Positions 24,210 to 32,272 of a stretch of DNA of 34,815 bases are shown here, piece after piece. Each line of letters begins with the position of its first letter. The first letter of the stretch is position 1. The translations under genes and the position numbers were made by a program. The DNA lies in assembly GCA_028821475.1 (NCBI GenBank), contig JAPPGB010000056.1, positions 1 through 34,815 on the forward strand. The letters run 5' to 3'. The DNA is from Spirochaetaceae bacterium (GTDB lineage Bacteria; Spirochaetota; Spirochaetia; SZUA-6; Bin103). The notes beneath the pieces are model-generated. The model did no database searches. It was not told where the DNA came from and was given only the letters and a program-made list of their open reading frames with translations.

Positions 24210-25411
24210 TAGAGCGTGGTGAGGGCGGCGCCGGCGGCGGCGCCGATCAGCACCACCAGCCACGGCGGCACCTTCCACCAGGCCAGCATCGCGAACGCGG
24301 CCAGCGCGAGGGCTAGGTCGGCGGGACGGACGATGGCGGATACCCACACCGGGTCGTAGAGCGCGGCCAGCAGCAGGCCGACCACGGCGGCGTTGATGCC
24401 GGCCAGGGCGGCGCGGAAACGGTGGTCGGCGCGCAGCCGTTGCCACAGCGGCAGCACGCCAACCAGCAGCAGGAACGAGGGAAGAAAGATCGCGGCCAGC
24501 GCGTACACGCCGCCGGTCCAGCCGCTCGGCGGTCCGGCCATGACGGTGCCCAGGTAGGCGGAGAAGGTGAACAGCGGCCCCGGCACAGCCTGCGCCATGC
24601 CGTAGCCGGCGATGAACTGGTCCCGTGTTACCCAGCCCGGCGGAACCACCTCGGCCTCCAGCAGCGGCAGCACCACGTGCCCGCCGCCGAACACCAGCGC
24701 ACCGGCGCGGTAGAAGCCGTCGAATACGCGCAGCCACTCGCTTTCCAACACCTGCCGGGCCGCGGGTAGACCGGCCAGCAGCAGGAAGAACCCGGCGAGC
24801 CCTACCACGGCGCCCAGCGCGCCGCCGCCGGCGGTGGTGGTGGTGGTGGTGCGCGGTGGCGCGGCAGCGGCCGGCGTGTCCTCCCTCAGCAGCAGCACGC
24901 CGGCCACTCCCGCCGCGGCGATCACCAGCACCTGGGTCAGCGGGGTGCGCCAGAACAGCATGGCGATGGCCGTGACGATGGCGAGCGACGCGCGCGTGCG
25001 GTCCGGCGTCAGGTTGCGCGCCATGCCGTACACGGCGAACGCGACCACCGCCACGGCAACCGCCTTCAGCCCGCGCAACCAGCCTCCGTCCGCCAGTCCG
25101 TCGAACGCGGCCACGCCGTACCCGAACGCGATCAGCAGCACGGCCGACGGCAGGGTAAAGCCGAGCCACGCCGCGACCCCGCCCGCGAAGCCGGCGCGGG
25201 TCATCCCCACCGCCATGCCGACCTGGCTGCTGGCCGGACCCGGCAGGAACTGGCACAGCGCGACCAGGTCCGCGTAGGCGCCGTCGGTCAGCCACTTGCG
25301 CCTGACGACGTACTCGTCGCGGAAGTACCCCAGGTGAGCCACCGGCCCGCCAAACGAGGTCAGCCCCAGCTTCAGGGCCACGAGCAGAACTTCCAACGAG
25401 CGTGCGATCAT
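24209..25411 (-). CDS. chrA: Chromate transporter (CHR family)
   Basis: A 400-residue inner-membrane protein with two homologous CHR halves. The first holds KLGLTSFGGPVAHLGYFRDE, WLTDGAYADLVALCQFLPGP and ASSQVGMAVGMTRAGFAGG. The second holds RAGALVFGGGHVVLPLLE and GYGMAQAVPGPLFTFSAYLG. About ten to twelve hydrophobic segments are visible. The family exports chromate, possibly by exchange with sulfate. A Thr run encoded by a pure GGT/ACC triplet repeat (24833-24850) joins the halves. The ATG at 25411 begins IARSLEVLLVALKLGL. No chrB-type regulator is adjacent. Confidence 0.93.
   Translation of the reverse strand: MIARSLEVLLVALKLGLTSFGGPVAHLGYFRDEYVVRRKWLTDGAYADLVALCQFLPGPASSQVGMAVGMTRAGFAGGVAAWLGFTLPSAVLLIAFGYGVAAFDGLADGGWLRGLKAVAVAVVAFAVYGMARNLTPDRTRASLAIVTAIAMLFWRTPLTQVLVIAAAGVAGVLLLREDTPAAAAPPRTTTTTTAGGGALGAVVGLAGFFLLLAGLPAARQVLESEWLRVFDGFYRAGALVFGGGHVVLPLLEAEVVPPGWVTRDQFIAGYGMAQAVPGPLFTFSAYLGTVMAGPPSGWTGGVYALAAIFLPSFLLLVGVLPLWQRLRADHRFRAALAGINAAVVGLLLAALYDPVWVSAIVRPADLALALAAFAMLAWWKVPPWLVVLIGAAAGAALTTL
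24833..24850. repeat. Triplet repeat, six GGT units, in chrA
   Basis: Six GGT triplets in a row encode a threonine run on the minus strand, in the linker between the two CHR halves. Changes in copy number would keep the frame. Confidence 0.85.
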
Positions 25412-25507
25412 GTGCGGCTGCCGGTTGCGGCCGACGGTAGCCGCCGCGGCACAATCGGTCCAGCGGTCGCCTTCGATGAACGGCCTCTGCTATGGTAGGC
25501 GGGTACG

Positions 25508-26623
25508 ATGCGTATTCTGTTCATTGGCGAGATTGTGGGCAGCGCCGGAATCTACTGCGTCAAGGCACTGCTCCCGGATCTCAAGCGCGAGTTGGGCATC
25601 GACCTCACCATTGCCGCCGCCGAGGGCGCTACCGGCGGATTCGGCATCGGCAAGGGCCATGCCGTATACCTGCACAAGCTTGGGGTGGATGTGATCACCG
25701 CCGGCGACTTCGCCTATTTCAAGCGCGACGCGGTGACCTATTTCGGGCAGTCGCGCTATCTGCTGCGCCCGGCGAACTACCCGTATGGCAATCCGGGGCG
25801 CGGCTGGCTGGTGGCGCGCCCGAGGCCGGGCAATCCGCGCTCCGGGAAGGGGGGCCATCGCGCCGGCAAAAGCGCCCCTGCCGCGGCCGCCGCGCAACCT
25901 GCGCCGGCGGCCCGCGAACCCGCACCTGCCGATCCGGGACCGGCGACCGCGACCGAGGAAGCCGTCTCCCGCGCCCCGAAGCCTGCTGCACCCCGGGCAT
26001 CCGAAGCATCCGCGGCATCCGAAGCACCCGCGGCGCCGGGCGGCAGTGATACGCCCGCCGCCGCGGCCAAGTCGTCTTCACCGGGCGTCGGGATCATATC
26101 CCTGCTCGGACAGGCGGGGTTCAACCGCGTCCACCTGCGCAACCCGTTCGAGATGGCAGGCGGACTGATCGAACGGGTCAAGCAGCAGACGCCGCTCGTG
26201 CTGGTCGACTTTCACGCCACCACCACCTCCGAGAAGGTGGCGATGAGCCTGTTTCTCGACGGCAAGGTCAGCGCGCTGATCGGCACCCACGTGCGTACCC
26301 TTTCCGCCGACGCGCGCCTGCTGCCCGGCGGTACGGCGGCCATCACCCACAGCGGCCGCACCGGCAGCCTGAACTCGGTGGGCGGCCTCGATCCCGAGGT
26401 GGAGACGCGCAAGTTTCTCACCCAGGTCCACGAGCAGTCGCGCGACGCCTGGGGGCTGCTGGAGCTGCAGGCGGTGGTGCTGGAGGTGGGGGCCGATGGC
26501 GCGGCGCGCAGTATCAGCACGCTGCGCCGCCAGACCACGGCGCCGGAAGCGGCCCGCAAGGCGGCGGAGGCGGCGCGCAACCGCGGCCCGGGGCGCACCC
26601 GGCGCGCGGGCGGGCGCCGCTGA
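25508..26623 (+). CDS. YmdB/TIGR00282-like metallophosphoesterase, altered active site
   Basis: A 371-residue protein clearly in the YmdB family: RILFIGEIVGSAGIYCVKAL at the start, LLRPANYPYGNPGRGW, VLVDFHATTTSEKVAMSLFL and VSALIGTHVRTLSADARLLP. Relatives are about 260-280 residues and cleave 2',3'-cyclic nucleotides using two metals. In B. subtilis YmdB numbering the ligands are D8, E39, N40, N67, H68, H150, H175 and H177. Here position 8 is E, E39 is kept, 40 is G, 67 is D and 68 is F; the H150 and H175 equivalents are kept (H236, H261), and H177 is R (R263). An Ala/Pro-rich insert of about 85 residues (108-192) interrupts the fold. Activity may be lost or changed. It precedes the lpt genes. 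Confidence 0.85.
   Translation: MRILFIGEIVGSAGIYCVKALLPDLKRELGIDLTIAAAEGATGGFGIGKGHAVYLHKLGVDVITAGDFAYFKRDAVTYFGQSRYLLRPANYPYGNPGRGWLVARPRPGNPRSGKGGHRAGKSAPAAAAAQPAPAAREPAPADPGPATATEEAVSRAPKPAAPRASEASAASEAPAAPGGSDTPAAAAKSSSPGVGIISLLGQAGFNRVHLRNPFEMAGGLIERVKQQTPLVLVDFHATTTSEKVAMSLFLDGKVSALIGTHVRTLSADARLLPGGTAAITHSGRTGSLNSVGGLDPEVETRKFLTQVHEQSRDAWGLLELQAVVLEVGADGAARSISTLRRQTTAPEAARKAAEAARNRGPGRTRRAGGRR
25997..26032. repeat. 18-nt tandem repeat, two copies, in the YmdB-like gene
   Basis: GCATCCGAAGCATCCGCG is followed directly by a second copy with one base changed. It lies within the segment encoding the Ala/Pro-rich insert and suggests growth of that insert by slippage. Confidence 0.8.
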
Positions 26624-26786
26624 GTACCGGCGGCGCGGCACCAAGGCGATGGCGGCGATGGCAGCGGAACCGTTTTCGACGTTCCGCCACGGGCTGCACG
26701 CGCCCGGCCGCATCGCAAGCCGGGCGCCGCGGCGCGCGCGAGCCGTGTGCCCGGACGGTGCTGCGCAGACCGTTCCGGCGGGCGCC

Positions 26787-27401
26787 GTGAGCCGTACCGC
26801 CCCGGACGCGGGCCGCACGGTCCGGAACCGGCGGCGCGGCGGCGGCATCCCGGCGCTGCTGGCCGCTGCGCTCGCCGCGTTGCTCGGCGCGTGTACCTTC
26901 GACTACGGCGGCGACCCGGGCCCCGAGCAACTCGCCGACGAGGTTCCGGAAACGGTGCTGACGGCGGCCAGCCACACGGTGGTGCGCAACGGCCGCGTGG
27001 TGGCCGAGATTCGGGCGCGCCGGATCGAGAACTTCCCCGGCGGCGGCCGCGCGGTGCTGAGTGACGTGCGCTACGTCGAATACGACGGCAGCGGCAGCGT
27101 GGCGGCCACCGGGCGCGCGGACCGCGCGGTATACTTCACGGAGAGCGAGGACGCCGAGGTGGCCGGCGCCGTCCAGTTGCGGTCGGTCTCGCAGGAGGCG
27201 TCGCTGACCGCCGAGGAGTTGCACTGGGATCATGCCGGACGCCTGCTCAGTACCGGTCCCGAGCAGGTGGTGGCCGTTATCCGCGACGATGGGTCTCGCG
27301 TCCACGGTGCCGGGTTCGAGGCGGAGTTGCGTGCCAAGACCATCCACTTCTCCGGGCCGGTGAGCGGGCGGCTGGTAGCCGACACCGCCGCCGATGAGTG
27401 A
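26787..27401 (+). CDS. lptC: LPS export lipoprotein/membrane protein LptC
   Basis: The periplasmic bridge component that passes lipopolysaccharide from LptBFG to LptA. A hydrophobic N-terminal segment ends in a lipobox-like LLGAC. ASHTVVRNGRVVAEIRARRI, VLSDVRYVEYDGSGSVAATG and SLTAEELHWDHAGRLLST follow; the last is the typical LptC/OstA beta-jellyroll pattern. The frame is open from 26496, with ATGs at 26649 and 26658, but those give an overlong N-region of about 80 residues. GTG 26787 gives a normal signal and is preferred, though its ribosome binding site is weak. The 3' end overlaps lptA by 8 nt. LptC is not usually a lipoprotein in E. coli, so the lipobox is noteworthy. Confidence 0.82.
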   Translation: MSRTAPDAGRTVRNRRRGGGIPALLAAALAALLGACTFDYGGDPGPEQLADEVPETVLTAASHTVVRNGRVVAEIRARRIENFPGGGRAVLSDVRYVEYDGSGSVAATGRADRAVYFTESEDAEVAGAVQLRSVSQEASLTAEELHWDHAGRLLSTGPEQVVAVIRDDGSRVHGAGFEAELRAKTIHFSGPVSGRLVADTAADE

Positions 27402-28266
27402 CCGGACCGCGGTCCTGGCGCGCCCGTCCCGCGGGTTCCTGCGAGCCGGCTGCGGGCTGCCGGCCGCGGTGGCCGTCGCGCTGATCGCGGCTGCCGTGCC
27501 GGCGGGCGCGCAAACGGATCAGTTTTCCTTCACCGCCGACCAGATGGAAACGGTGCTCGCCGAGGGCCGCGAGCGGACCGTGTTGAGCGGCAACGCGGCA
27601 CTCACTTCGGACGAGACCGAGATATTCGCCGACAGCATCGAGCTGTTCGGCGACGACCTTGCCTTCGCACTGTCGCGGGGCGGCGTGCGCGTGGTGCAGG
27701 TCGGCGAGGGGATCGAGCTCACCAGTGAGACGGTGTTCTACAACCGCCGCGACGGCGTCGTGCGCGTGGAGGGAGATGCGCTGCTCATCGACCACGACAA
27801 CGAGATGGTGATCAAGGGAGGCTTCCTGGAGCACTGGGAGGAGCGCAACGAAACCTCGATCCAGATTGGCGTGCAAATCCTGAGCGACGACCTGGTGGCC
27901 CGCGCCCAACTCGTGCACTACGACCGCGGCGCGCAGACGCTGACGCTCAGCGGGCTGCCGGTGGTCACCTGGAAGGGCGACGAGTATCACGCGTCGCGCA
28001 TCTTCATCGACCTCGACCAGGAGCGCATCGTGCTTTCCGGCGCCGTCAGTGGGCAGATCACCTCGTCGTCGGAGGACGGCGACGGCGCGGACGGCGCTTC
28101 GGCAACCGAGCCGGACGCCGGTGGGCAGGACGGCGCATCCGACGCGGCCCCCGGCGAAGTGCAGCGAGGCGCGCCCGGCGAAGCGGCCGCCGCCGGTGCC
28201 GCCGGTGCCGCCGCTCCGAACGCCGCGGCAGACGGTCAGACGCCGGCCGCGGAGGCAGACCGGTGA
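27394..28266 (+). CDS. lptA: LPS transport periplasmic protein LptA
   Basis: A 290-residue OstA/LptA protein that forms the periplasmic LPS bridge. The signal peptide is GLPAAVAVALIAAAVPAGAQ. FSFTADQMETVLAEGRERTV, IFADSIELFGDDLAFAL and VRVEGDALLIDHDNEMVIKG show the repeating beta-jellyroll pattern. The C-terminal 60 residues or so are Gly/Ala/Asp-rich and low in complexity, longer than usual. The ATG lies inside lptC and the gene overlaps lptB by 4 nt (GTGA), so lptC-lptA-lptB is a tightly coupled operon. Confidence 0.88.
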   Translation: MSDRTAVLARPSRGFLRAGCGLPAAVAVALIAAAVPAGAQTDQFSFTADQMETVLAEGRERTVLSGNAALTSDETEIFADSIELFGDDLAFALSRGGVRVVQVGEGIELTSETVFYNRRDGVVRVEGDALLIDHDNEMVIKGGFLEHWEERNETSIQIGVQILSDDLVARAQLVHYDRGAQTLTLSGLPVVTWKGDEYHASRIFIDLDQERIVLSGAVSGQITSSSEDGDGADGASATEPDAGGQDGASDAAPGEVQRGAPGEAAAAGAAGAAAPNAAADGQTPAAEADR

Positions 28267-29027
28267 CCCCTGCACCCGGTCCGGCCGCCATCGTCGCTGC
28301 CGGCGCCACTCTCGCGGTGCAGGGGCTTACCAAGCGCTACGGGCGCAAGTACGCCGCGCGCGACGTGACCTTCTCCATGGGCAGTGGCGAGGTCGTCGGC
28401 CTGCTTGGCCCCAACGGTGCCGGCAAGACGACGGTGTTCTACCTGATCGTCGGCTTCATACGCCCGACCGCGGGGCGCATCTATCTCACCGGCGAAGAGA
28501 TCACCCGCCTGCCGATGTTCCGCCGTGCGCGCGCCGGCATCTCCTACCTGCCGCAGGAGGCGTCGGTGTTCCGCAAGCTCACGGTGGAGCAGAACCTGCT
28601 GGCCGTGCTGGAGACCAGGCGCGGCCTGACGCGCAGCGCCCGGCGGCAGCGCTGCGACGAGATTCTGGATGAGCTGGGGCTGGAGGATCTTCGCCGGCAG
28701 CGCGCCTATACGCTCTCCGGCGGCGAGCGGCGCCGCACCGAGATCGGTCGCGCGCTGGCGATGCGGCCGAGCTTCCTGCTGCTCGACGAGCCGTTCGCCG
28801 GCATCGACCCGATCGCCGTCCAGGACATCAAGGGCATCGTCGGCCGTCTTGCGGAAACCGGCATCGGGGTGCTGATCACCGACCACAACGTTCGCGACAC
28901 GCTGGAGATAACGCAGCGCAGCTACATTCTCCGCGCCGGTGAGATCATGGTCAGCGGCACGCGCGGCGAGCTGCTCGACAATCAGCTCGCCCGGCAGCTC
29001 TACCTGGGGCGCGACTTCCGCATGTAG
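28263..29027 (+). CDS. lptB: LPS export ABC transporter ATPase LptB
   Basis: A 254-residue ATPase driving LPS extraction from the inner membrane. Walker A is GPNGAGKTT. The family-specific GRIYLTGEEITRLPMFRRAR and GISYLPQEASVFRKLTVEQN follow. The signature is LSGGERRRTEIGRALA, Walker B is LLLDEPFAGIDPIAVQDIKG and the switch region is VLITDHNVRDTL. The end VARQLYLG-like motif (LARQLYLGRDFRM) is also diagnostic. The start is GTG at 28263, overlapping the lptA stop; the first 15 residues are not conserved. The permease partners LptF and LptG are not in the window. rpoN follows after 111 nt. Confidence 0.95.
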   Translation: MTPAPGPAAIVAAGATLAVQGLTKRYGRKYAARDVTFSMGSGEVVGLLGPNGAGKTTVFYLIVGFIRPTAGRIYLTGEEITRLPMFRRARAGISYLPQEASVFRKLTVEQNLLAVLETRRGLTRSARRQRCDEILDELGLEDLRRQRAYTLSGGERRRTEIGRALAMRPSFLLLDEPFAGIDPIAVQDIKGIVGRLAETGIGVLITDHNVRDTLEITQRSYILRAGEIMVSGTRGELLDNQLARQLYLGRDFRM

Positions 29028-29138
29028 CAGGCGCAACGCGACGCCCGGTCCGGCCTGGGTCCGGCATGGCCCCTTGGTCTGGCCTCGGTTCTCGTTGACA
29101 CAGGGGTGGACCGTCACCCACCATGAGAGGAGAGAGTC

Positions 29139-30533
29139 ATGCTGTCGCAGCAGCCCGTCCTCCGCCAGGAACAGCGCCTCAAGATGACGCCCCAGCTCTA
29201 CCAGTCGATTCGCATCATGGCGATGCCGGTGCAGGAGCTGCAGGCTACCATTCAGCAGGAACTGGAACGCAATCCGGCGCTGGAGGTGATGGAAGACAAC
29301 TCTACCACGTCGCTGGAAACCGAGCCCGCGGTCGGCGCCGAGGAGAGCGTGTTCGCCGAGTCCTCCGATCCGGGGTACCTGAACGGCAGCCACGGCGCCG
29401 AGGCGGACGCCAAGCGCCAGTTCATCGAGGGCGCCCTGACGCGACCGGAGACGCTGCAGGAGCATCTGCTGTGGCAACTCCGCCTGCAGCCGCTCGCCGG
29501 GCCGGAGTTCGATCTCGGCGAGATGCTGATCCGCAACCTGGACGACAACGGCTTCACGCTGGAGGAGCCCGACACCCTGGCCGAGGACGTGCCGCCGGAG
29601 CGCCTCGCCAAGGTTACCGCGATGATCCAGGCGTTCGATCCGCCCGGCTGCTGTACGCGCGACTACACCGACTCGCTGCTGGCGCAGATTCGCGTGCATC
29701 CGCGGGCGCTGCCGGGCAGCGCCGAGCTGGTGCGCAGCCACATGGAGCTGGCCGAACGCGGCAAGACCGCGGACATCGCGCGGGCCATGGCGATTCCGGA
29801 GCAGACGGTACACGACCTCCTGGCATTCGTACGCGAGCTCGATCCGATCCCGGGCCGCAACTTCAGCGCCGAGCAGGTGCGCTACGTGAGCCCGGACGTG
29901 ATCGTGAAACAGGTCGACGGCGAACTCGCGCTGGCGCTCAACGACCAGCAGATGCCGGTGCTCGGCGTGAGTCCGTTTTTCGAGCAACTGAGCCGCGACA
30001 GCCGTGACAGCCGCGACGGGGAGCTGAAGAAGTTCGTCAACCACAATCTGCAGGATGCGCGCTGGTTCATGCGCAGTATCGACGAACGCAACCGCTCGCT
30101 GCTGAAAGTCACGCGGGCGGTGGTCGACGCGCAGCGCGAATTCTTCCGGCGCGGCGCCAAGTACCTGGTGCCGCTGACACTGAAGGACGTGGCCGCCGAC
30201 GTCGGCGTGCACGAGGCGACGGTGTCGCGGTTGGCCAACGGCAAGCACATCCAGACCGAGCTCGGTATTTTCGCACTGCGCTACTTCTTCAGCAATTCGA
30301 TTTCCGGCGCGGGATCGAAGGGATCGCGCTTTTCCAAGACCGCGGTCAAGGAGATGCTGCGCGAGATCATCGAGAGTGCGGCGGTGGCCGGCGGCCATGG
30401 TGCGGCGGCGAAACCGCCGTCGGACAGCCGGCTCGCCGAATTGCTGGCGGAGAAGGGAGTGCGCATTGCACGGCGTACGGTGGCAAAGTATCGCAAGGAG
30501 CTGAACATCGACAGCTCGTATCGCCGCGCCTGA
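29139..30533 (+). CDS. rpoN: RNA polymerase sigma-54 factor
   Basis: A 464-residue sigma-54 factor, which binds -24/-12 promoters and needs enhancer-binding AAA+ activators. Region I is QEQRLKMTPQLYQSIRIMAM, PVQELQATIQQELERNPALE. The core-binding domain has LLWQLRLQPLAGPEFDLGEM and FDPPGCCTRDYTDSLLAQIR (a Cys-Cys variant of the G-V-G-A-R region). The HTH is TLKDVAADVGVHEATVSRLA. The C-terminal RpoN box is ARRTVAKYRKELNI. The ATG has a strong GAGGAGAG ribosome binding site. The place between lptB and hpf is the classic arrangement. Confidence 0.96.
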   Translation: MLSQQPVLRQEQRLKMTPQLYQSIRIMAMPVQELQATIQQELERNPALEVMEDNSTTSLETEPAVGAEESVFAESSDPGYLNGSHGAEADAKRQFIEGALTRPETLQEHLLWQLRLQPLAGPEFDLGEMLIRNLDDNGFTLEEPDTLAEDVPPERLAKVTAMIQAFDPPGCCTRDYTDSLLAQIRVHPRALPGSAELVRSHMELAERGKTADIARAMAIPEQTVHDLLAFVRELDPIPGRNFSAEQVRYVSPDVIVKQVDGELALALNDQQMPVLGVSPFFEQLSRDSRDSRDGELKKFVNHNLQDARWFMRSIDERNRSLLKVTRAVVDAQREFFRRGAKYLVPLTLKDVAADVGVHEATVSRLANGKHIQTELGIFALRYFFSNSISGAGSKGSRFSKTAVKEMLREIIESAAVAGGHGAAAKPPSDSRLAELLAEKGVRIARRTVAKYRKELNIDSSYRRA

Positions 30534-30558
30534 CCACAACAACAAGGAGTATCTGCAC

Positions 30559-30885
30559 ATGCAACTGGACATCAAGGCGATCCATTTTTCACTCAACGAA
30601 GTGCAGCGAGAGCACATCGACCGCCGCATGGAGCGTTTCTCGTACGCGCGCGAATACCTGGTCGACCTGGGACTGACGCTGACCCGTGAGGGCAGCCAGT
30701 ATCACGTCGACGCGTCGCTGCACTTCCGCTGGGGTGCGACCAACCACCTCAAGGTGAGCGGCTACGACCTGCTGGAGGCGTTCGACCGGTTGATGGACAA
30801 GATTCAGCACAAGGTCAGCAAGGAGAAGGAAAAGGTCACGCGCAGCTCTCACGGTGCCCCCCGCCGCGCCGTGTCACGCGGCTGA
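30559..30885 (+). CDS. hpf: Ribosome hibernation-promoting factor, short form
   Basis: A 108-residue HPF/YfiA-family protein. LDIKAIHFSLNEVQREHIDR starts the fold. VDASLHFRWGATNHLKVSGY and DLLEAFDRLMDKIQHKVSKE cover the later strand and helix that bind the 30S decoding region. There is no second dimerisation domain, so this is the short type. The C-terminal tail is Lys/Arg-rich. An AAGGAG lies 9 nt before the ATG. The gene sits 25 nt behind rpoN and 24 nt before hprK, in the same operon. Confidence 0.93.
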   Translation: MQLDIKAIHFSLNEVQREHIDRRMERFSYAREYLVDLGLTLTREGSQYHVDASLHFRWGATNHLKVSGYDLLEAFDRLMDKIQHKVSKEKEKVTRSSHGAPRRAVSRG

Positions 30886-30909
30886 AGCCGCACCCGAATC
30901 GTACCGGGC

Positions 30910-31884
30910 ATGCCTGGCAAGGTGGTGACCGTTCTCAGCCTGCTTCAGCTCGAACTGAAGGAGCATGAAGCGCTGCAGCTTACCTGTGTCGGCGCGCGCG
31001 GCGGCCTCACCGCGGAGTTGCGCGTTCCCGAGTTGAACCGGCCCGGCCTGGCGCTCGGCGGGTTCTTCGACAGCTTCGCGTTTCAGCGTGTCCAGGTGTT
31101 CGGACGGGGAGAGAGCGCCTACCTGCGCAAGCTGGCCGAGGAACGTGCCACCGAGTCGCTCGAGCGGATGGTTGCCTACGACATCCCGTGCAGCGTGTTC
31201 ACCCACGGCATCGATCCCACCGCGGACTTTCTGCGCCTGTCGGAGGCGGCCGGTCGCGCCGTGCTGCGCACGCCGTTGACGACGGCGGAATTCACCGCCC
31301 GCGTGGAACGTATTCTGGCCATGATGTTTGCGCCCTCCGAGCGCGTGCACGGGGTCATGCTGGAGGTGTTCGGCATGGGCGTGCTGATACAGGGCCCGAG
31401 CGGCGTCGGCAAGAGCGAGGCCGCCCTGGCCCTGGTCGAGCGCGGCCACCGGCTGGTGGCCGACGACGTGGTGGAGGTGCGGCTGGTGGACAACGTGCTG
31501 CACGGCAGCGGCATCCGCGAGGCCAGCCATCACATGGAGATCCGCGGCCTCGGCATCATCAATATCTCCTACCTGTTCGGGGTCGGGGCGATTCTCGACG
31601 CCAAGAACATCCAACTGGTGGTGCGCCTTGAAGATTGGGACAATTCCGCCGATTATGATCGCGTAGGGCTGGACGAGCGAACGGTGGACTTTCTGGGTGT
31701 CGGGGTCCGCGAGGTGCTGATCCCGGTGCGTCCGGGGCGGCCGATCTGGATCCTCATCGAGACCGCGGCCATGAACGAACGGCTCAAGCACATGGGGTAT
31801 TATTCGGCGGCGGAGTTCAGTCGAAACGTGACCCGGTGGCTGGACAGCCGAACGCCGCGGGAAGTCACCATAGAGGAGTGGTAA
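30910..31884 (+). CDS. hprK: HPr kinase/phosphorylase
   Basis: A 324-residue bifunctional enzyme that phosphorylates HPr at Ser46 and removes the phosphate again. The C-terminal catalytic domain has Walker A GPSGVGKSE (162-170) preceded by VHGVMLEVFGMGVLIQ with the catalytic histidine (H147). LVADDVVEVR carries the metal-binding Asp pair, and MEIRGLGIINI is the HprK signature. The N-terminal domain includes RPGLALGGFFDSFAFQRVQV. The start ATG lacks a clear ribosome binding site and follows hpf closely. Its stop overlaps the ribosome binding region of the HPr gene, so substrate and kinase are cotranscribed. No ptsN or rapZ is present between. Confidence 0.95.
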   Translation: MPGKVVTVLSLLQLELKEHEALQLTCVGARGGLTAELRVPELNRPGLALGGFFDSFAFQRVQVFGRGESAYLRKLAEERATESLERMVAYDIPCSVFTHGIDPTADFLRLSEAAGRAVLRTPLTTAEFTARVERILAMMFAPSERVHGVMLEVFGMGVLIQGPSGVGKSEAALALVERGHRLVADDVVEVRLVDNVLHGSGIREASHHMEIRGLGIINISYLFGVGAILDAKNIQLVVRLEDWDNSADYDRVGLDERTVDFLGVGVREVLIPVRPGRPIWILIETAAMNERLKHMGYYSAAEFSRNVTRWLDSRTPREVTIEEW

Positions 31885-31886
31885 CG

Positions 31887-32159
31887 CTGATCGTACGGGA
31901 AGTTCTCATCATCAACCGCGCGGGAATTCACGCCCGGCCCGCCGCCAAGCTGGTTCGAACCGCCGGTGCGTTCTCCTCGGACATCTTCCTGGAGAGCGGC
32001 GGAGAACGGGTCAACGGCAAGTCGATCATGGGCATCATCACGCTCGGCGCAACCTACCACACCACGGTCAAGATCATCGCCGACGGCGACGACGAACAAG
32101 CTGCCGTGGAAGCGCTGGAGGACCTTTTTGCGCGCCGCTTCGAGGACGTCCAGATCTGA
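31887..32159 (+). CDS. ptsH: HPr family phosphocarrier protein, probable CTG start
   Basis: An HPr protein of 90 residues. From CTG 31887 it reads (M)IVREVLIINRAGIHARPAA, which places the phosphorylatable histidine exactly at 15 and the HprK target serine (NGKSIMGI) exactly at 46, as in classic HPr. AGGAG (31874-31878) lies 8 nt before the CTG. The only standard start nearby is GTG 31878, which lies within that AGGAG and would put the residues at 18 and 49. An ATG at 31836 lies deep inside hprK and is unlikely. It could be a PTS phosphocarrier or, as no EI or EII genes are seen here, mainly a regulatory HPr. Confidence 0.88.
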   Translation: MIVREVLIINRAGIHARPAAKLVRTAGAFSSDIFLESGGERVNGKSIMGIITLGATYHTTVKIIADGDDEQAAVEALEDLFARRFEDVQI

Positions 32160-32196
32160 TCCGGCGGCGCCACCCCTCGCCACGCCCGGGCGGCGG

Positions 32197-32225
32197 TTGT
32201 CGCGGCTCCGCCAGATTGGGATAAT
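32197..32225 (+). promoter_or_regulatory. Predicted lexA promoter
   Basis: TTGTCG at 32197-32202 and GATAAT at 32220-32225 are exactly 17 nt apart and lie 47 nt before the lexA start. No SOS box could be recognised with confidence. Confidence 0.55.
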
Positions 32226-32272
32226 GGCCCCTGGGGGCGGATGACGGGCGCGATGGTAGGGAGCGGGGTTGC

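Noticed and set aside
24832-24850. Phase-variation tract in chrA
   Set aside because: The repeat unit is a triplet, so changes in copy number would not shift the frame and would not switch the gene off.
23565-25454. 629-codon minus-strand open frame
   Set aside because: It overlaps chrA and the histidine phosphatase in another frame of the same strand. Both of those have diagnostic motifs, and this frame is Arg/Gly-rich noise.
29095-29123. Promoter in front of rpoN
   Set aside because: TTGACA is perfect at 29095-29100, but no acceptable -10 box is present at the normal distance, so it was not listed.
28236-30629. 797-codon minus-strand open frame
   Set aside because: It spans the antisense of lptB and rpoN, both clearly real on the plus strand. 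The His/Arg/Leu-rich product matches no family.
31836-31877. ATG at 31836 as the HPr start
   Set aside because: It lies 49 nt inside hprK, has no ribosome binding site, and adds residues absent from HPr proteins.
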